From the NCBI GenBank assembly GCA_014859985.1, contig JACZKN010000247.1, positions 1 through 23,472 on the forward strand: DNA of 23,472 bases, in the 5' to 3' direction. Position numbers and translations under genes: made by a program. A model generated the notes under the pieces. It was not told where the DNA came from. It searched no databases and worked only from the letters and a program-made list of their open reading frames with translations. How positions within the stretch are numbered: the first letter of the stretch is position 1; every line of letters begins with the position of its first letter. Positions 1-10,060 of the stretch are shown piece after piece. Source of the DNA: Candidatus Krumholzibacteriia bacterium (GTDB lineage Bacteria; Krumholzibacteriota; Krumholzibacteriia; LZORAL124-64-63).

Positions 1-57
1 CGGCTTAGCGCTGCGCGCTGCGCCGCGTCGGGGCCATCACGCGAACCCCGGCGCCCC

Positions 58-2214
58 TCACTCCACCGCAATAGGATACCCCGCCGCCTCCCAAGCCAGC
101 ATCCCCCCCTTCAGCACGTACACCCGCTCGTGCCCGAAGTCCTTCAGGATCGTCACCCCCAGCGCCGCCCGCCGTCCCATGCGGCTGACCAGGCACACGC
201 TCTGCAGGTCCAGCAGTTCCGGCGCACGGGCCGTCAAGTGGCGCAAGGGTATCGACTTGGCCCCGCGCAGGTGCCAGTTGCGGAACTCGCCCGGCTCGCC
301 CACGTCCACCACCAGGATCTCGGTGTCCGGGTCGGCCATCAGCAGCTTCAGGGTGCTGGGCGAAAGGAATTCGATCTCGTGCTCGGGGATCCCCGCGGCG
401 TCGGGCAGGGCGGCCGCGTGGTCGTCCTTGGGCAGGGCCTGGCACTCGGCGAAGACCCGCACCTTGCACTCGTAGATGCAGATGCCCGGGTGCAGTTTCT
501 TGTGGAACAGGTGCCCGATGGTGTCCTCCTGGTCCAGGATGTTGTCCGGGCCCAGGTAGGAGTCGAAGCCGGCCAGGTTCATCATGTGCCGCACCATGGG
601 GCGCACGCCGTCCAGGAAGACGTCGCCGCCGCGCTTGCGGTAGGCGCGCACCACGCTCTCGAGCATGTGGATGCCGCTGACGTCGCAGTGGTCGACCATG
701 TGCATCTTCAGCAGCAGGAACATCTGGCGCGGGTTCGCCTGCTGGTTGGCGTAGATGGCCTCCTCCACGTGGACGACCGCGCCGAAGTACAGCGAGCCCT
801 CGATCTTCATCACGCCCAGCTGCGGGCACACGGTGTGGCCGTCGGCCTTCAGGAAGTGGCGGAAGCTCTCGTCCGGCACCACCGGGTACACCCCGGGGGT
901 GGAGGTCTTGATCAGGAAGCGCCCGAAGCTGACCAGCATGCCGGCCAGCACCGCCGTCTCCAGGGGCAGCAGCAGGGTCCCGACGAGGGTCGCGAGCATG
1001 ATCGAGCTGTCGCCCTTGCTGCTGTGCAGGATGCGCCGCATCTCGCGGCGGTCCACCATGCCCCAGGCCGTGACCAGCAGCACCCCCGCCAGGGCGGCGC
1101 GGGGCAGGTACTGGGCCAGGGGAGCCAGGGCCAGCATCGCCGCCAGCACCCACAGGCCCGAGAACACGTTGGCCAGGGGCGTGCGGCCCCCTGCGCCGTG
1201 GTTCAGGGCCGTGCGGGTGAACGAGCCGCTGACCGGGTAGCCGGAGAAGAACCCCGCCAGCACGTTGGCCATCCCCTGGCCGAAGAACTCCTGGTTGGTG
1301 TCCAGGCGCTGGCCGCTGCGGGCCGCGATGGCGCGGGCGCTGGACGTGGCCTCCACCAGGCCGATGGCGGCGATGGCCAGGGCGCCGGCGGACAGGCGGA
1401 ACAGCAGGTCGCCCGAGACCAGGGGCAGGGTCGTCACCGGCGGCAGGGTGCGCGGGATGGCGCCCAGGACCACGACCCCGTGCTCCTCCAGGCGCAGGCC
1501 GGCCGCGGCCGCGCAGGCCGCCACCACGGCGATCAGGGCCGCCGGCCAGCCGGGCCGCAGGGCCCGCACCGCGATCAGCACCGCCATCGAGCCCAGGCCC
1601 ACCGCGACGCTCGCCCCGTGGGCGGTGCCGAGGCTCGCGGCGACGGCCTTGACCGTCAGCACGAACTCCGGGGTGTTCTGCATGTCCAAGCGCAGCAGGT
1701 GGCGCAGCTGGTTGGCCGCGATCAGGACGCCCGCGCCGGCGGTGAAGCCGAGCACCACGCTGTCGGCCACGAAATTCACCAGCACGCCCATGCGCAGCAG
1801 GCCCATGGCCAGGCGGATCACGCCGGCCAGCACCGCCAGGTAGCCGGCGGCGGCCAGGAACTCGGGGGTGCCCGGCCGGGCCACCGTCAGCAGGGTCGCC
1901 AGCACCAGCATCGACGAGGCGTTGGTGGGGCCGGTCTGCAGGTGGATGGACGAGCCCCACAGCGCCCCGGCGATGGCCGCCACGATGGCCGCGTAGAGGC
2001 CCATCTGCGCCGGCAGCTCGGCGATGGTGGCGTAGGCCATCGCCTGGGGCAGCAGCACCACGGCCACGGTCAGGCCGGTGGCCAGGTCGGGCACGATGTC
2101 GCCGCGGCGCACGCCCTGGATCACCCGGGCCGGCCGCAGGACGTAGTCCGCCCCCTTGGCCAGCAGCGTCCGGCCCGCCCTCAGGACGGCCGCTCCTGCC
2201 GCCTGATCGCTCAC
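58..2214 (-). CDS. SulP-family anion transporter with STAS and C-terminal rhodanese-like domain
   Basis: Predicted inner-membrane anion transporter (sulfate, bicarbonate or similar; substrate not determinable), 718 aa. The SulP signature PQAMAYATIAELPAQMGLYAA lies near residues 55-75, and hydrophobic segments fill roughly residues 35-420. A STAS domain follows at about 455-560 (VMKIEGSLYFG, then CDVSGIHMLES). After a linker containing GICIYECKVRVFAEC comes a rhodanese-like domain at about 615-715 that ends VLKGGMLAWEAAGYP. At the place where active rhodaneses have the catalytic Cys of the CxxGxR loop, this protein has Ser677 (VSRMGRRA). The nearest Cys is C674, so sulfurtransferase activity is doubtful. 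The start is GTG at 2214; its TG is shared with the TGA stop of the upstream GlpX-like gene (4-nt overlap), which implies translational coupling. SulP-rhodanese fusions are known in the family. The transporter call is firm, the substrate is open. Confidence 0.93.
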   Translation of the reverse strand: MSDQAAGAAVLRAGRTLLAKGADYVLRPARVIQGVRRGDIVPDLATGLTVAVVLLPQAMAYATIAELPAQMGLYAAIVAAIAGALWGSSIHLQTGPTNASSMLVLATLLTVARPGTPEFLAAAGYLAVLAGVIRLAMGLLRMGVLVNFVADSVVLGFTAGAGVLIAANQLRHLLRLDMQNTPEFVLTVKAVAASLGTAHGASVAVGLGSMAVLIAVRALRPGWPAALIAVVAACAAAAGLRLEEHGVVVLGAIPRTLPPVTTLPLVSGDLLFRLSAGALAIAAIGLVEATSSARAIAARSGQRLDTNQEFFGQGMANVLAGFFSGYPVSGSFTRTALNHGAGGRTPLANVFSGLWVLAAMLALAPLAQYLPRAALAGVLLVTAWGMVDRREMRRILHSSKGDSSIMLATLVGTLLLPLETAVLAGMLVSFGRFLIKTSTPGVYPVVPDESFRHFLKADGHTVCPQLGVMKIEGSLYFGAVVHVEEAIYANQQANPRQMFLLLKMHMVDHCDVSGIHMLESVVRAYRKRGGDVFLDGVRPMVRHMMNLAGFDSYLGPDNILDQEDTIGHLFHKKLHPGICIYECKVRVFAECQALPKDDHAAALPDAAGIPEHEIEFLSPSTLKLLMADPDTEILVVDVGEPGEFRNWHLRGAKSIPLRHLTARAPELLDLQSVCLVSRMGRRAALGVTILKDFGHERVYVLKGGMLAWEAAGYPIAVE

Positions 2215-3206
2215 GTCAGCCGGTGCTCGGTGTTGATCAGGCGGCGGGTGCCGGTGTCCATGCGCAGCACCAGGGAGTGGGTGTCGACGGTGTCGCCGTG
2301 GTAGCGCACGCCGCCCAGGAGCGGCGTGTCGGTGATGCCCGTGGCCGTGAAGAAGACGTCGTCGCCGGCAATCATGTCGGCGCAGGTGAAGACGCGGTCC
2401 ACCTCGACACCCGCGTCCAGGCAGGTCCGCCGCTCGGCCTCGTCCCGGGTGTGCACCCGGCCCAGCATGCCGCCGCCCAGGGCCTTGACCGCACAGGCGG
2501 CCAGCAGGCCCTCCGAAGCCCCGCCCATGCCCATCATCAGGTCGACGCCGCCCTGCGGGTCGGCGGCCATGATGGCGCCGCCGATGTCCCCGGCCGGCCG
2601 CAGGTAGACCCGCGCCCCGGCCCGGCGGATCTCGCCCACCAGGGCTTCGTGGTAGGGGCGCTCCAGCAGGAACACCACCAGGTCGCGGATCTCCTTGCCC
2701 ATCTGCCGGGCTACCAGGGCCAGCACCCAGCCGGCGGGGGCGTCCAGCGCCTCCGGGCCCAGGGCGGCGGCGGCGCGGCGGTCCACCACCAGCTTCTGCA
2801 TGTACACCGCCGGCGCCGGCTTCCACATGGCGCCCGGCCCCGCGAAGGCCGCCACCGACATGCTGCCGGGCCGTCCCTCGGCCACCAGGCCGGCCCCGTC
2901 GATGGCGTTGACCTCCACGTCCAGTTGCGGGCCCTTGCCCGTGCCCACGGCGGCGCCGCTGTCCAGGCGGGAGTGCTCCCCGACCCGGAGCTCCTCGCCG
3001 CTGACGATGCGCCCCTGCATGGGCATCAGGTCCAGGGCCTCGGCCATGGCGTCCTGGGCGGCGTGGTCGGCGCCCTGGCGGTCGCCCCGGCCCATCCAGC
3101 GCCCGGCGGCCAGCGCCGCCGACTCGGTGGCGCGCACCAGGCCCAGACCCGGGTGGGGTGGGGGCAGACGGCGGCCGGTTTCGACCTGGGAGGGCTTGTC
3201 GTGCAT
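2211..3206 (-). CDS. GlpX-type (class II) fructose-1,6-bisphosphatase-like protein, altered metal motif
   Basis: 331 aa, close to the ~336 aa of E. coli GlpX and recognisable over its full length: RATESAALAAGRWMGRGD near the N-terminus, GTGKGP, YMQKL, MGMGGASEG and FFTATGIT. Canonical GlpX cleaves fructose-1,6-bisphosphate in gluconeogenesis using divalent metals. Here the DP(I/V)EGT metal motif reads N100-A-I-D103-G-A105: the first Asp is Asn and the Thr is Ala. The LAKPRHD substrate segment is LERPYHE, and the segment after the conserved GE (GEIDEAP in E. coli) is also changed. The Asp of the early GAD and the Glu of GGASEG remain. It may therefore be a phosphatase with another substrate or a weakened enzyme. 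ATG start at 3206 with GGAGG six bases upstream. It overlaps the SulP gene by 4 nt and diverges from corA; a TACATT at 3251-3256 (minus) could be its -10 but no good -35 is visible. Confidence 0.88.
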   Translation of the reverse strand: MHDKPSQVETGRRLPPPHPGLGLVRATESAALAAGRWMGRGDRQGADHAAQDAMAEALDLMPMQGRIVSGEELRVGEHSRLDSGAAVGTGKGPQLDVEVNAIDGAGLVAEGRPGSMSVAAFAGPGAMWKPAPAVYMQKLVVDRRAAAALGPEALDAPAGWVLALVARQMGKEIRDLVVFLLERPYHEALVGEIRRAGARVYLRPAGDIGGAIMAADPQGGVDLMMGMGGASEGLLAACAVKALGGGMLGRVHTRDEAERRTCLDAGVEVDRVFTCADMIAGDDVFFTATGITDTPLLGGVRYHGDTVDTHSLVLRMDTGTRRLINTEHRLT

Positions 3207-3305
3207 GGCGGGCCTCCGGGAAGGGCGCGGCGGGTCGGTTCACGCCGCCCAATGTAGCCCATGGGCCGGGGCCCGGGGAATGGAGATCTCCGCGGGGATC
3301 CGGCG

Positions 3306-3334
3306 TTGACCGCCCCGGACGGTCCCGCCACAAT
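3306..3334 (+). promoter_or_regulatory. Predicted sigma70-type promoter of corA
   Basis: TTGACC at 3306-3311 matches the -35 consensus at 5 of 6 bases. After a 17-bp spacer, CACAAT at 3329-3334 matches the -10 at 4 of 6. It sits about 20 bp upstream of the corA start, so the untranslated leader would be very short. Prediction by eye. Confidence 0.45.
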
Positions 3335-3354
3335 GGGCCGCAAGGAGGTCGAGC

Positions 3355-4416
3355 ATGGCCAGGGTGTTCTCCGTCCACCACAACCGGATCGGGCGCTCGC
3401 CCGGCACCGTGGAATACCTGGGCAGCCGGAAGGTCGACACCGTCACGGTCCAGGCCCGCGTCTGCGGGCCCGACCTCTGCGAGGACCTGGACATCGAGGC
3501 GGTCCTGGCCGGCGCCGGGCCGCGGCAGGGCCAGACCCTGTGGGTCGACGTGGTCGGCCTGCACGACAACGAACTCGTCGCCCGCCTCGGCGCACGCTTC
3601 AGGATCGACGGGCTGGTCCTCGAGGACGTGCTGTCGACCACCCAGCGCGCCAAGGTCGAGGACCGCGAACACCTGCTCTATGCGGTCTGCCGCTCGTCCG
3701 ACTTCACCAGCACGAACGGCCGCGCCGGCACCGAGCAGGTGAGCATCATCCTCGGCCCGGACTTCGTGATCTCGTTCCAGGAGCGCGAACCGGACGTGTT
3801 CGCGCCGGTGCGCGAGCGCATGCAGCGCGGCAAGGGCCGCCTGCGCACGGCGGGGGCCGGCTACCTGGCCTATGCGCTGCTGGACGCCGTCGTGGACGGG
3901 CACCTGCTGGCCCTCAGCCACTTCGGCGAACGCGTGGAGGCCCTCGAGGAGGAGATGCTCGATGACACGTCGGAGCGCCATCTCGCGGAGATCCACTCCC
4001 TCAAGCGGGAAATGATCCTGCTGCGCCGGGCGATCCGCCCCATGCGCGACATGACCGCCAACTTCGCCCGCCTGGTCGCCGAGGATTTCGGCGACGAGGT
4101 CCGCGTCTACCTGGGCGACCTGCACGACCACACGATCCAGACCAGCGACGCCATCGACTCCTACGGGGAACTGCTGCAGGGCATGCACGACTACCACCAG
4201 TCCACCACGGGCCAGCGCCTGAACGAGGTGATCAAGGTGCTGACCATCATCTCCACCTTGTTCGTGCCCCTGACCTTCCTGGCCGGGATCTACGGCATGA
4301 ACTTCCACCACATGCCGGAACTCGCCTGGCGCTGGAGCTACCCCTTGTTCTGGACCGTGACCGTGGGCGTGAGCGTCGGCATGCTGGTCTTCTTCCGGCG
4401 GCGCAACTGGATCTGA
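3355..4416 (+). CDS. corA: CorA-family magnesium/divalent cation channel
   Basis: 353 aa, normal CorA length. The protein would form a pentameric inner-membrane channel importing Mg2+ (Co2+ and Ni2+ in some members). The C-terminus has the family hallmark YGMNF followed by HHMPEL, between two membrane segments: about 293-311 (VLTIISTLFVPLTFLAGI) and about 326-346 (YPLFWTVTVGVSVGMLVFF). It ends in a basic RRRNWI tail. The N-terminal ~280 residues are the soluble funnel domain, with the usual helical stretch rich in Glu and Arg (VEALEEEML, REMILLRRAIRPMRD). ATG start at 3355, preceded by AAGGAGGT at 3342-3349, a near-perfect Shine-Dalgarno sequence. It is transcribed alone and diverges from the GlpX-like/SulP pair. 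Nothing in the motif is missing. Confidence 0.96.
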   Translation: MARVFSVHHNRIGRSPGTVEYLGSRKVDTVTVQARVCGPDLCEDLDIEAVLAGAGPRQGQTLWVDVVGLHDNELVARLGARFRIDGLVLEDVLSTTQRAKVEDREHLLYAVCRSSDFTSTNGRAGTEQVSIILGPDFVISFQEREPDVFAPVRERMQRGKGRLRTAGAGYLAYALLDAVVDGHLLALSHFGERVEALEEEMLDDTSERHLAEIHSLKREMILLRRAIRPMRDMTANFARLVAEDFGDEVRVYLGDLHDHTIQTSDAIDSYGELLQGMHDYHQSTTGQRLNEVIKVLTIISTLFVPLTFLAGIYGMNFHHMPELAWRWSYPLFWTVTVGVSVGMLVFFRRRNWI

Positions 4417-4427
4417 CCCGGCCCGGC

Positions 4428-4451
4428 GCGTCCGCGTCCGCGTCCGCGTCC
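4428..4451. repeat. Short tandem repeat, hexamer GCGTCC x4
   Basis: Four perfect head-to-tail copies of GCGTCC lie 11 bp after the corA stop codon, between corA and the barrel gene. This is a simple-sequence tract prone to slippage. It is non-coding here and I see no obvious function. Confidence 0.9.
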
Positions 4452-4550
4452 GAAAACGGCCGGCGGCGCCTGAGGCCCGTTGCGCCTGGTGGGGCGGGGC
4501 GTTACGTTGGCGCCCATCGTGTGCGTCTCCCCACCGCTGCGGAGGATCCC

Positions 4551-5684
4551 ATGCCCCGCCTGTCCGGCGCCGTCCTGCTGCTCTGCCTGGCCGCCGCGGC
4601 CGCCTCGGCCCAGGATCCCCAGGCCGAACGGCGCGTGGCCGAGGCGGCCGGTGCCCTGGCCGACACGGCCCTGGTGCCCGCCGGGCGCGGCGACACGGTG
4701 ATCCTGCCCGTCCTGGGCTACACCCCCGACACCGGCCTGATGCTGGGGGGCTTCGCCCTGCGCCTGTTCTACCTGGACCCGCCTTCGGACGAGGCCCGCC
4801 CGTCGGCCATCAGCCCGGTGGTGATCTACACCCTGAAGAACCAGTGGCTGGTGTTCCTGGGCACGGACCTCAACTGGGGCGACGGCCGCTGGCACGCCGG
4901 CCTGGTGCCCGGCTACCAGAAGTTCCCCGACGACTACTACGGCATCGGCCGCGACACGCCCGTCGACCCCCTGGAGAACTACACCCCCGAGCAGTTCTCC
5001 TTCGAGGGCATGATCGAGCGCGAGGTGCTGGGGGAGCTGCGCCTGGGCCTGGGCTACCGCGTGGCCAAGCACCAGCTGCTGGAGATCGAGCCCGGCGGCG
5101 TGATGGCCGGCGGCCTGCCGGGCGCCGAGAAGTCGGTGCTCTCGGCCCCCGGCCTGCTGGCCGCCTGGGACACCCGCGACAACACCTGGGCCCCGCGCCG
5201 GGGCCTGTGGGCCCAGACCGGCGTCTCCTTCTACCGCGAGGGCTGGGGCAGCGACTACCGCTTCACCGAGCATTCGGCCGACCTGCGCGGCTACCTGCCG
5301 GTCGGCGGGACGGGCACCCTCGCCGGCCAGTTCCTGTACCGCAGCCTCGACGGCACCGCGCCCTTCTACCACCTGCCGCGGCTGGGCGGCGAAGGCGGGC
5401 TGCTGGGCTACGGCGGGGGCCGGTTCATCGACCGGACCATGACCCTGGCCCGGGCCGAGTGGCGAAGCGGCCCGGTCCTGGGGCGCTTCGGCGGCGTCCT
5501 GTTCGCCGGCGTGGGCGACGTCGCGCCGCGACCCGGCGGCTTGACCACCGCGGCGGGGCTGACCACCTTCGGCCTGGGGCTGCGCTGGGCGGTCAGCCCC
5601 GAGGAGAAGGTGAACATCCGCATGGACTTCGGCTTCGGCAAGGACGACAGCGGGTTCTTCCTTTCCCTGGGCGAAGTCTTCTGA
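4551..5684 (+). CDS. BamA/TamA-like outer-membrane beta-barrel protein without POTRA domains
   Basis: 377 aa. A signal peptide (PRLSGAVLLLCLAAAAASA) is followed by a protein of alternating hydrophobic/polar beta strands rich in Gly, Tyr and Trp, ending in ...SGFFLSLGEVF with a terminal aromatic residue as in outer-membrane barrels. The opening GYTPDTGLMLGG, the YGIGRD segment and AAWDTRDNTWAPRRG resemble the bacterial surface antigen (D15/BamA) barrel fold, but there is no room for POTRA domains, so it is probably a stand-alone barrel of unknown role. The usual L6 (V/I)RG(F/Y) motif appears as LLGY at residues 284-287, with Leu where the conserved Arg would be. ATG at 4551 is chosen because GGAGGA at 4541-4546 precedes it and the signal peptide begins there; an ATG at 4521 would add 10 unneeded residues. 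The histidine kinase gene follows after 90 bp. Confidence 0.75.
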   Translation: MPRLSGAVLLLCLAAAAASAQDPQAERRVAEAAGALADTALVPAGRGDTVILPVLGYTPDTGLMLGGFALRLFYLDPPSDEARPSAISPVVIYTLKNQWLVFLGTDLNWGDGRWHAGLVPGYQKFPDDYYGIGRDTPVDPLENYTPEQFSFEGMIEREVLGELRLGLGYRVAKHQLLEIEPGGVMAGGLPGAEKSVLSAPGLLAAWDTRDNTWAPRRGLWAQTGVSFYREGWGSDYRFTEHSADLRGYLPVGGTGTLAGQFLYRSLDGTAPFYHLPRLGGEGGLLGYGGGRFIDRTMTLARAEWRSGPVLGRFGGVLFAGVGDVAPRPGGLTTAAGLTTFGLGLRWAVSPEEKVNIRMDFGFGKDDSGFFLSLGEVF

Positions 5685-5697
5685 CGCCAACTCCCAT

Positions 5698-5727
5698 TTG
5701 AACCGGAGGCCGGTTCCCGGTTACCAT
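5698..5727 (+). promoter_or_regulatory. Possible promoter of the hybrid histidine kinase gene
   Basis: TTGAAC at 5698-5703 and TACCAT at 5722-5727 are separated by 18 bp, and each matches consensus at 4 of 6 bases. The pair lies in the 90-bp gap after the barrel gene, about 48 bp before the TTG start. It may be an internal promoter, or the kinase may be read through from the barrel gene. Confidence 0.3.
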
Positions 5728-5774
5728 CCCCGCCTGCGGCGCCGCGCCGCGCCGCCCCGTTCCCGGGAGCCGCC

Positions 5775-8144
<2,370 letters not shown>

Positions 8145-8167
8145 ACCCCGAGCCGGGAGCACCCGCC

Positions 8168-9565
8168 CTGAGCGCCGACCGAGAGCACAGCGCCGTCGTC
8201 ACCTGGACCGTGGCCGTCTCCCAGTTCGCCGGGCCGTTCATGTTCTCGGGCGTCGGCGTCGCGCTGCCCGCCATCGGCCGCGAACTGACCGTCAGCGGCG
8301 CGGGGCTGGGCCTCATCGAGGGCCTGTACCTGGGCACCGCCGCGGCCCTGATGCTGCCGGCGGGCCGCCTCGGCGACGCCGGCGACAAGAACAGCCTCTT
8401 CACCCTGGGCATGGGCCTTTTCACCGCCGCCACCCTGGCCCTGGGCTGGGTGCACTCGTCGGCCATGTTCGTCGCCCTGCGCGCCCTGCAGGGCACCGGG
8501 GCCGCCCTGGTCACGGCGACGAACATGGCGATCCTCGCCGAGTCGGTGCCCCGCGGCCGCCTGGGCGGCGCCATCGGCCTGACCATCGGCTCGGTGTACG
8601 CGGGGCTGTCGGCCGGGCCGTTCGTCGCCGGGGTCATCACCACCCACCTGGGCTGGCGCTACGTCTTCCACCTCAGCGGCCTGCTGATGCTCTGCTCGAC
8701 CGTCCTGGGGGCGGTGGCCCTGCCCCGGCGCTGGCGCTGGCCGCGCTTCGCCTTCGACTGGCCGGGCGCGGGGCTCAGCGCCGCGGCCATCGTGGCGATC
8801 ATCGTGGGGGCGGCCGAGGTGGGCGCCTCGCCCCGGGGCTGGGCCCTGATGGCCCTGGGCGTCCTGCTGCTGGGGGTGTTCGTGCGCGTGGAGCGGCGGG
8901 CGTCCTCGCCCCTGGTGGACCTGGCGGCCCTGGACCGCAACCCGGTCCTGCGCCGGGCCCTGGCCGTGCAGTACCTGGTCTACGCCGGCGCCTTCGGCAC
9001 CTCGTTCCTGTTCAGCCTGCACCTGCAGGAAGCCCTGGGCTGGACCGCGAGCCGGGCCGGGCGCCTGCTGATGGTCTCGCCGGTGCTGATGGCCCTGCTG
9101 GCGCCGATCAGCGGCCGCGCCACCGACCGCATGCGGCCCCAGCTCCTGGCCGCCCTGGGCGTGACCTTCGTCGTCGCGGGCACCGTGGCGGCCGCCTGCG
9201 TGGACGCCGCGGGCCCGCTGGGGCTGATCGTGACTTCGCTGGCCCTGCACGGCGTGGGATTCGCCGTCTTCTCCACGCCGAACATGACCCTGATCATGGC
9301 CGGTGCCCCGCGCGAGCGCACGGCCATGGCCTCGGCCCTGGCCGCGCAGATGCGCACCCTGGGCATGGTCACGAGCATGACCCTGATCACCGTGTTCCTG
9401 GCGGTGCAGTTGGGCACCGAGGGCCTGGGCCGTGACTCGCTGCCGGGATTCGTGCGGGCGATGCGCCTGGCGCTCGGCGCCATCAGCGTCCTGTCCCTGG
9501 TGGCCCTGGCCGCGGCCTGGCGGGACGCCCGGGGCGGGCGGGGACGTCCGGGTAATGCTGTCTAG
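8168..9565 (+). CDS. MFS transporter, DHA2/QacA-EmrB-like (14-TM type)
   Basis: About 465 aa, very hydrophobic, a likely proton-driven drug or metabolite exporter. TM1 covers TWTVAVSQFAGPFMFSGVGVA. The motif A-like loop is GRLGDAGDKN, and the motif C-like helix SVYAGLSAGPFVAGVI is followed by HLGWRYVFHL, the arrangement typical of the DHA2 group. A central hydrophobic region and a second bundle (GRLLMVSPVLMALLAPISGRATDR) follow. No ATG lies before TM1. CTG at 8168, eight bases after GGGAG (8155-8159), gives a normal N-terminus (SADREHSAVV). The alternative GTG at 8210 would cut into TM1 and has no ribosome-binding site, so I prefer CTG but hold the start loosely. It lies about 23 bp after the kinase gene and is convergent with the next gene, the two stops being only 15 bp apart. 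Confidence 0.85.
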   Translation: MSADREHSAVVTWTVAVSQFAGPFMFSGVGVALPAIGRELTVSGAGLGLIEGLYLGTAAALMLPAGRLGDAGDKNSLFTLGMGLFTAATLALGWVHSSAMFVALRALQGTGAALVTATNMAILAESVPRGRLGGAIGLTIGSVYAGLSAGPFVAGVITTHLGWRYVFHLSGLLMLCSTVLGAVALPRRWRWPRFAFDWPGAGLSAAAIVAIIVGAAEVGASPRGWALMALGVLLLGVFVRVERRASSPLVDLAALDRNPVLRRALAVQYLVYAGAFGTSFLFSLHLQEALGWTASRAGRLLMVSPVLMALLAPISGRATDRMRPQLLAALGVTFVVAGTVAAACVDAAGPLGLIVTSLALHGVGFAVFSTPNMTLIMAGAPRERTAMASALAAQMRTLGMVTSMTLITVFLAVQLGTEGLGRDSLPGFVRAMRLALGAISVLSLVALAAAWRDARGGRGRPGNAV

Positions 9566-9580
9566 GCCTTTCGCCTTAGC

Positions 9581-10060
9581 TTACTCCGTCCAGATCAACA
9601 GCAGGTCGCCGGTGGCGAACTCCTGGTCCAGCACGAGACCCGGTCCCAGGGTCTCCAGGTCGCGGGGCCGCAGCCCCAGGCTGTCGAGGTCGACCCCCGC
9701 CCGCCGCAGCAGGTACTTGAGGGAGATCTCTTTCAACTTGAGGTACCAGAAGGGGATATCCGTACGCACAAGGCGCCTTTCGTCGGCCTGCCAGGCCAGC
9801 ACGTGCAGGTGGCGAGGCCGCCGGGCAGGGGCACCGGAGGCTGTCCCGGGCGGATCGGTGCGGATGAACCGGCCGTCGGCATCCCGCAGCAGCCAAGGGA
9901 CGTGATCCGGGTAGAGATCGCGCACCGCCGCCGCCGCCGCCCTGGCCTCCGCCGGCAGCGCCCGCCGCACGTCCGACACCCGCCACAGCCAGGCTCCGAA
10001 CACCGCCCAGCCGACGATCCCGGCCGCCAGCAGACCCAGCAGCACGCGCTTCGGTCTCAT
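9581..10060 (-). CDS. Hypothetical membrane-anchored protein
   Basis: 159 aa; I do not recognise the family. An N-terminal MRPKR is followed by one hydrophobic helix (about residues 6-27, VLLGLLAAGIVGWAVFGAWLW). The rest is soluble and probably periplasmic: an Ala/Arg-rich helix (RRALPAEARAAAAAVRDLYP), a beta-like segment (HVPWLLRDADGRFIRTD), then YLKLKEISLKYLLRRAGVD and a C-terminal FATGDLLLIWTE. The ATG at 10060 overlaps the TGA of the lipoprotein gene (ATGA, 4 nt), so the two are almost certainly co-translated and may act together at the inner face of the periplasm. The reading frame stays open upstream of this ATG, but that stretch is antisense-like noise inside the lipoprotein gene. Function unknown. 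Confidence 0.75.
   Translation of the reverse strand: MRPKRVLLGLLAAGIVGWAVFGAWLWRVSDVRRALPAEARAAAAAVRDLYPDHVPWLLRDADGRFIRTDPPGTASGAPARRPRHLHVLAWQADERRLVRTDIPFWYLKLKEISLKYLLRRAGVDLDSLGLRPRDLETLGPGLVLDQEFATGDLLLIWTE

Noticed and set aside
1..57. Short minus-strand peptide and CGGGG/CCCCG hairpin after the SulP stop
   Set aside because: The ten-codon frame has no ribosome-binding site, and the hairpin is short with no U-tract; it is too near the edge to judge.
2215..4311. Upstream extension of the SulP reading frame through the GlpX-like and corA genes
   Set aside because: The frame stays open only because stop codons are rare at this GC content; the extension is Gly/Arg/Pro-rich and overlaps two real genes. 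The GTG at 2214 with a stop-start overlap is the proper start.
8210..8212. GTG as start of the MFS gene
   Set aside because: It lies inside TM1 and has no Shine-Dalgarno sequence; kept only as an alternative to CTG 8168.
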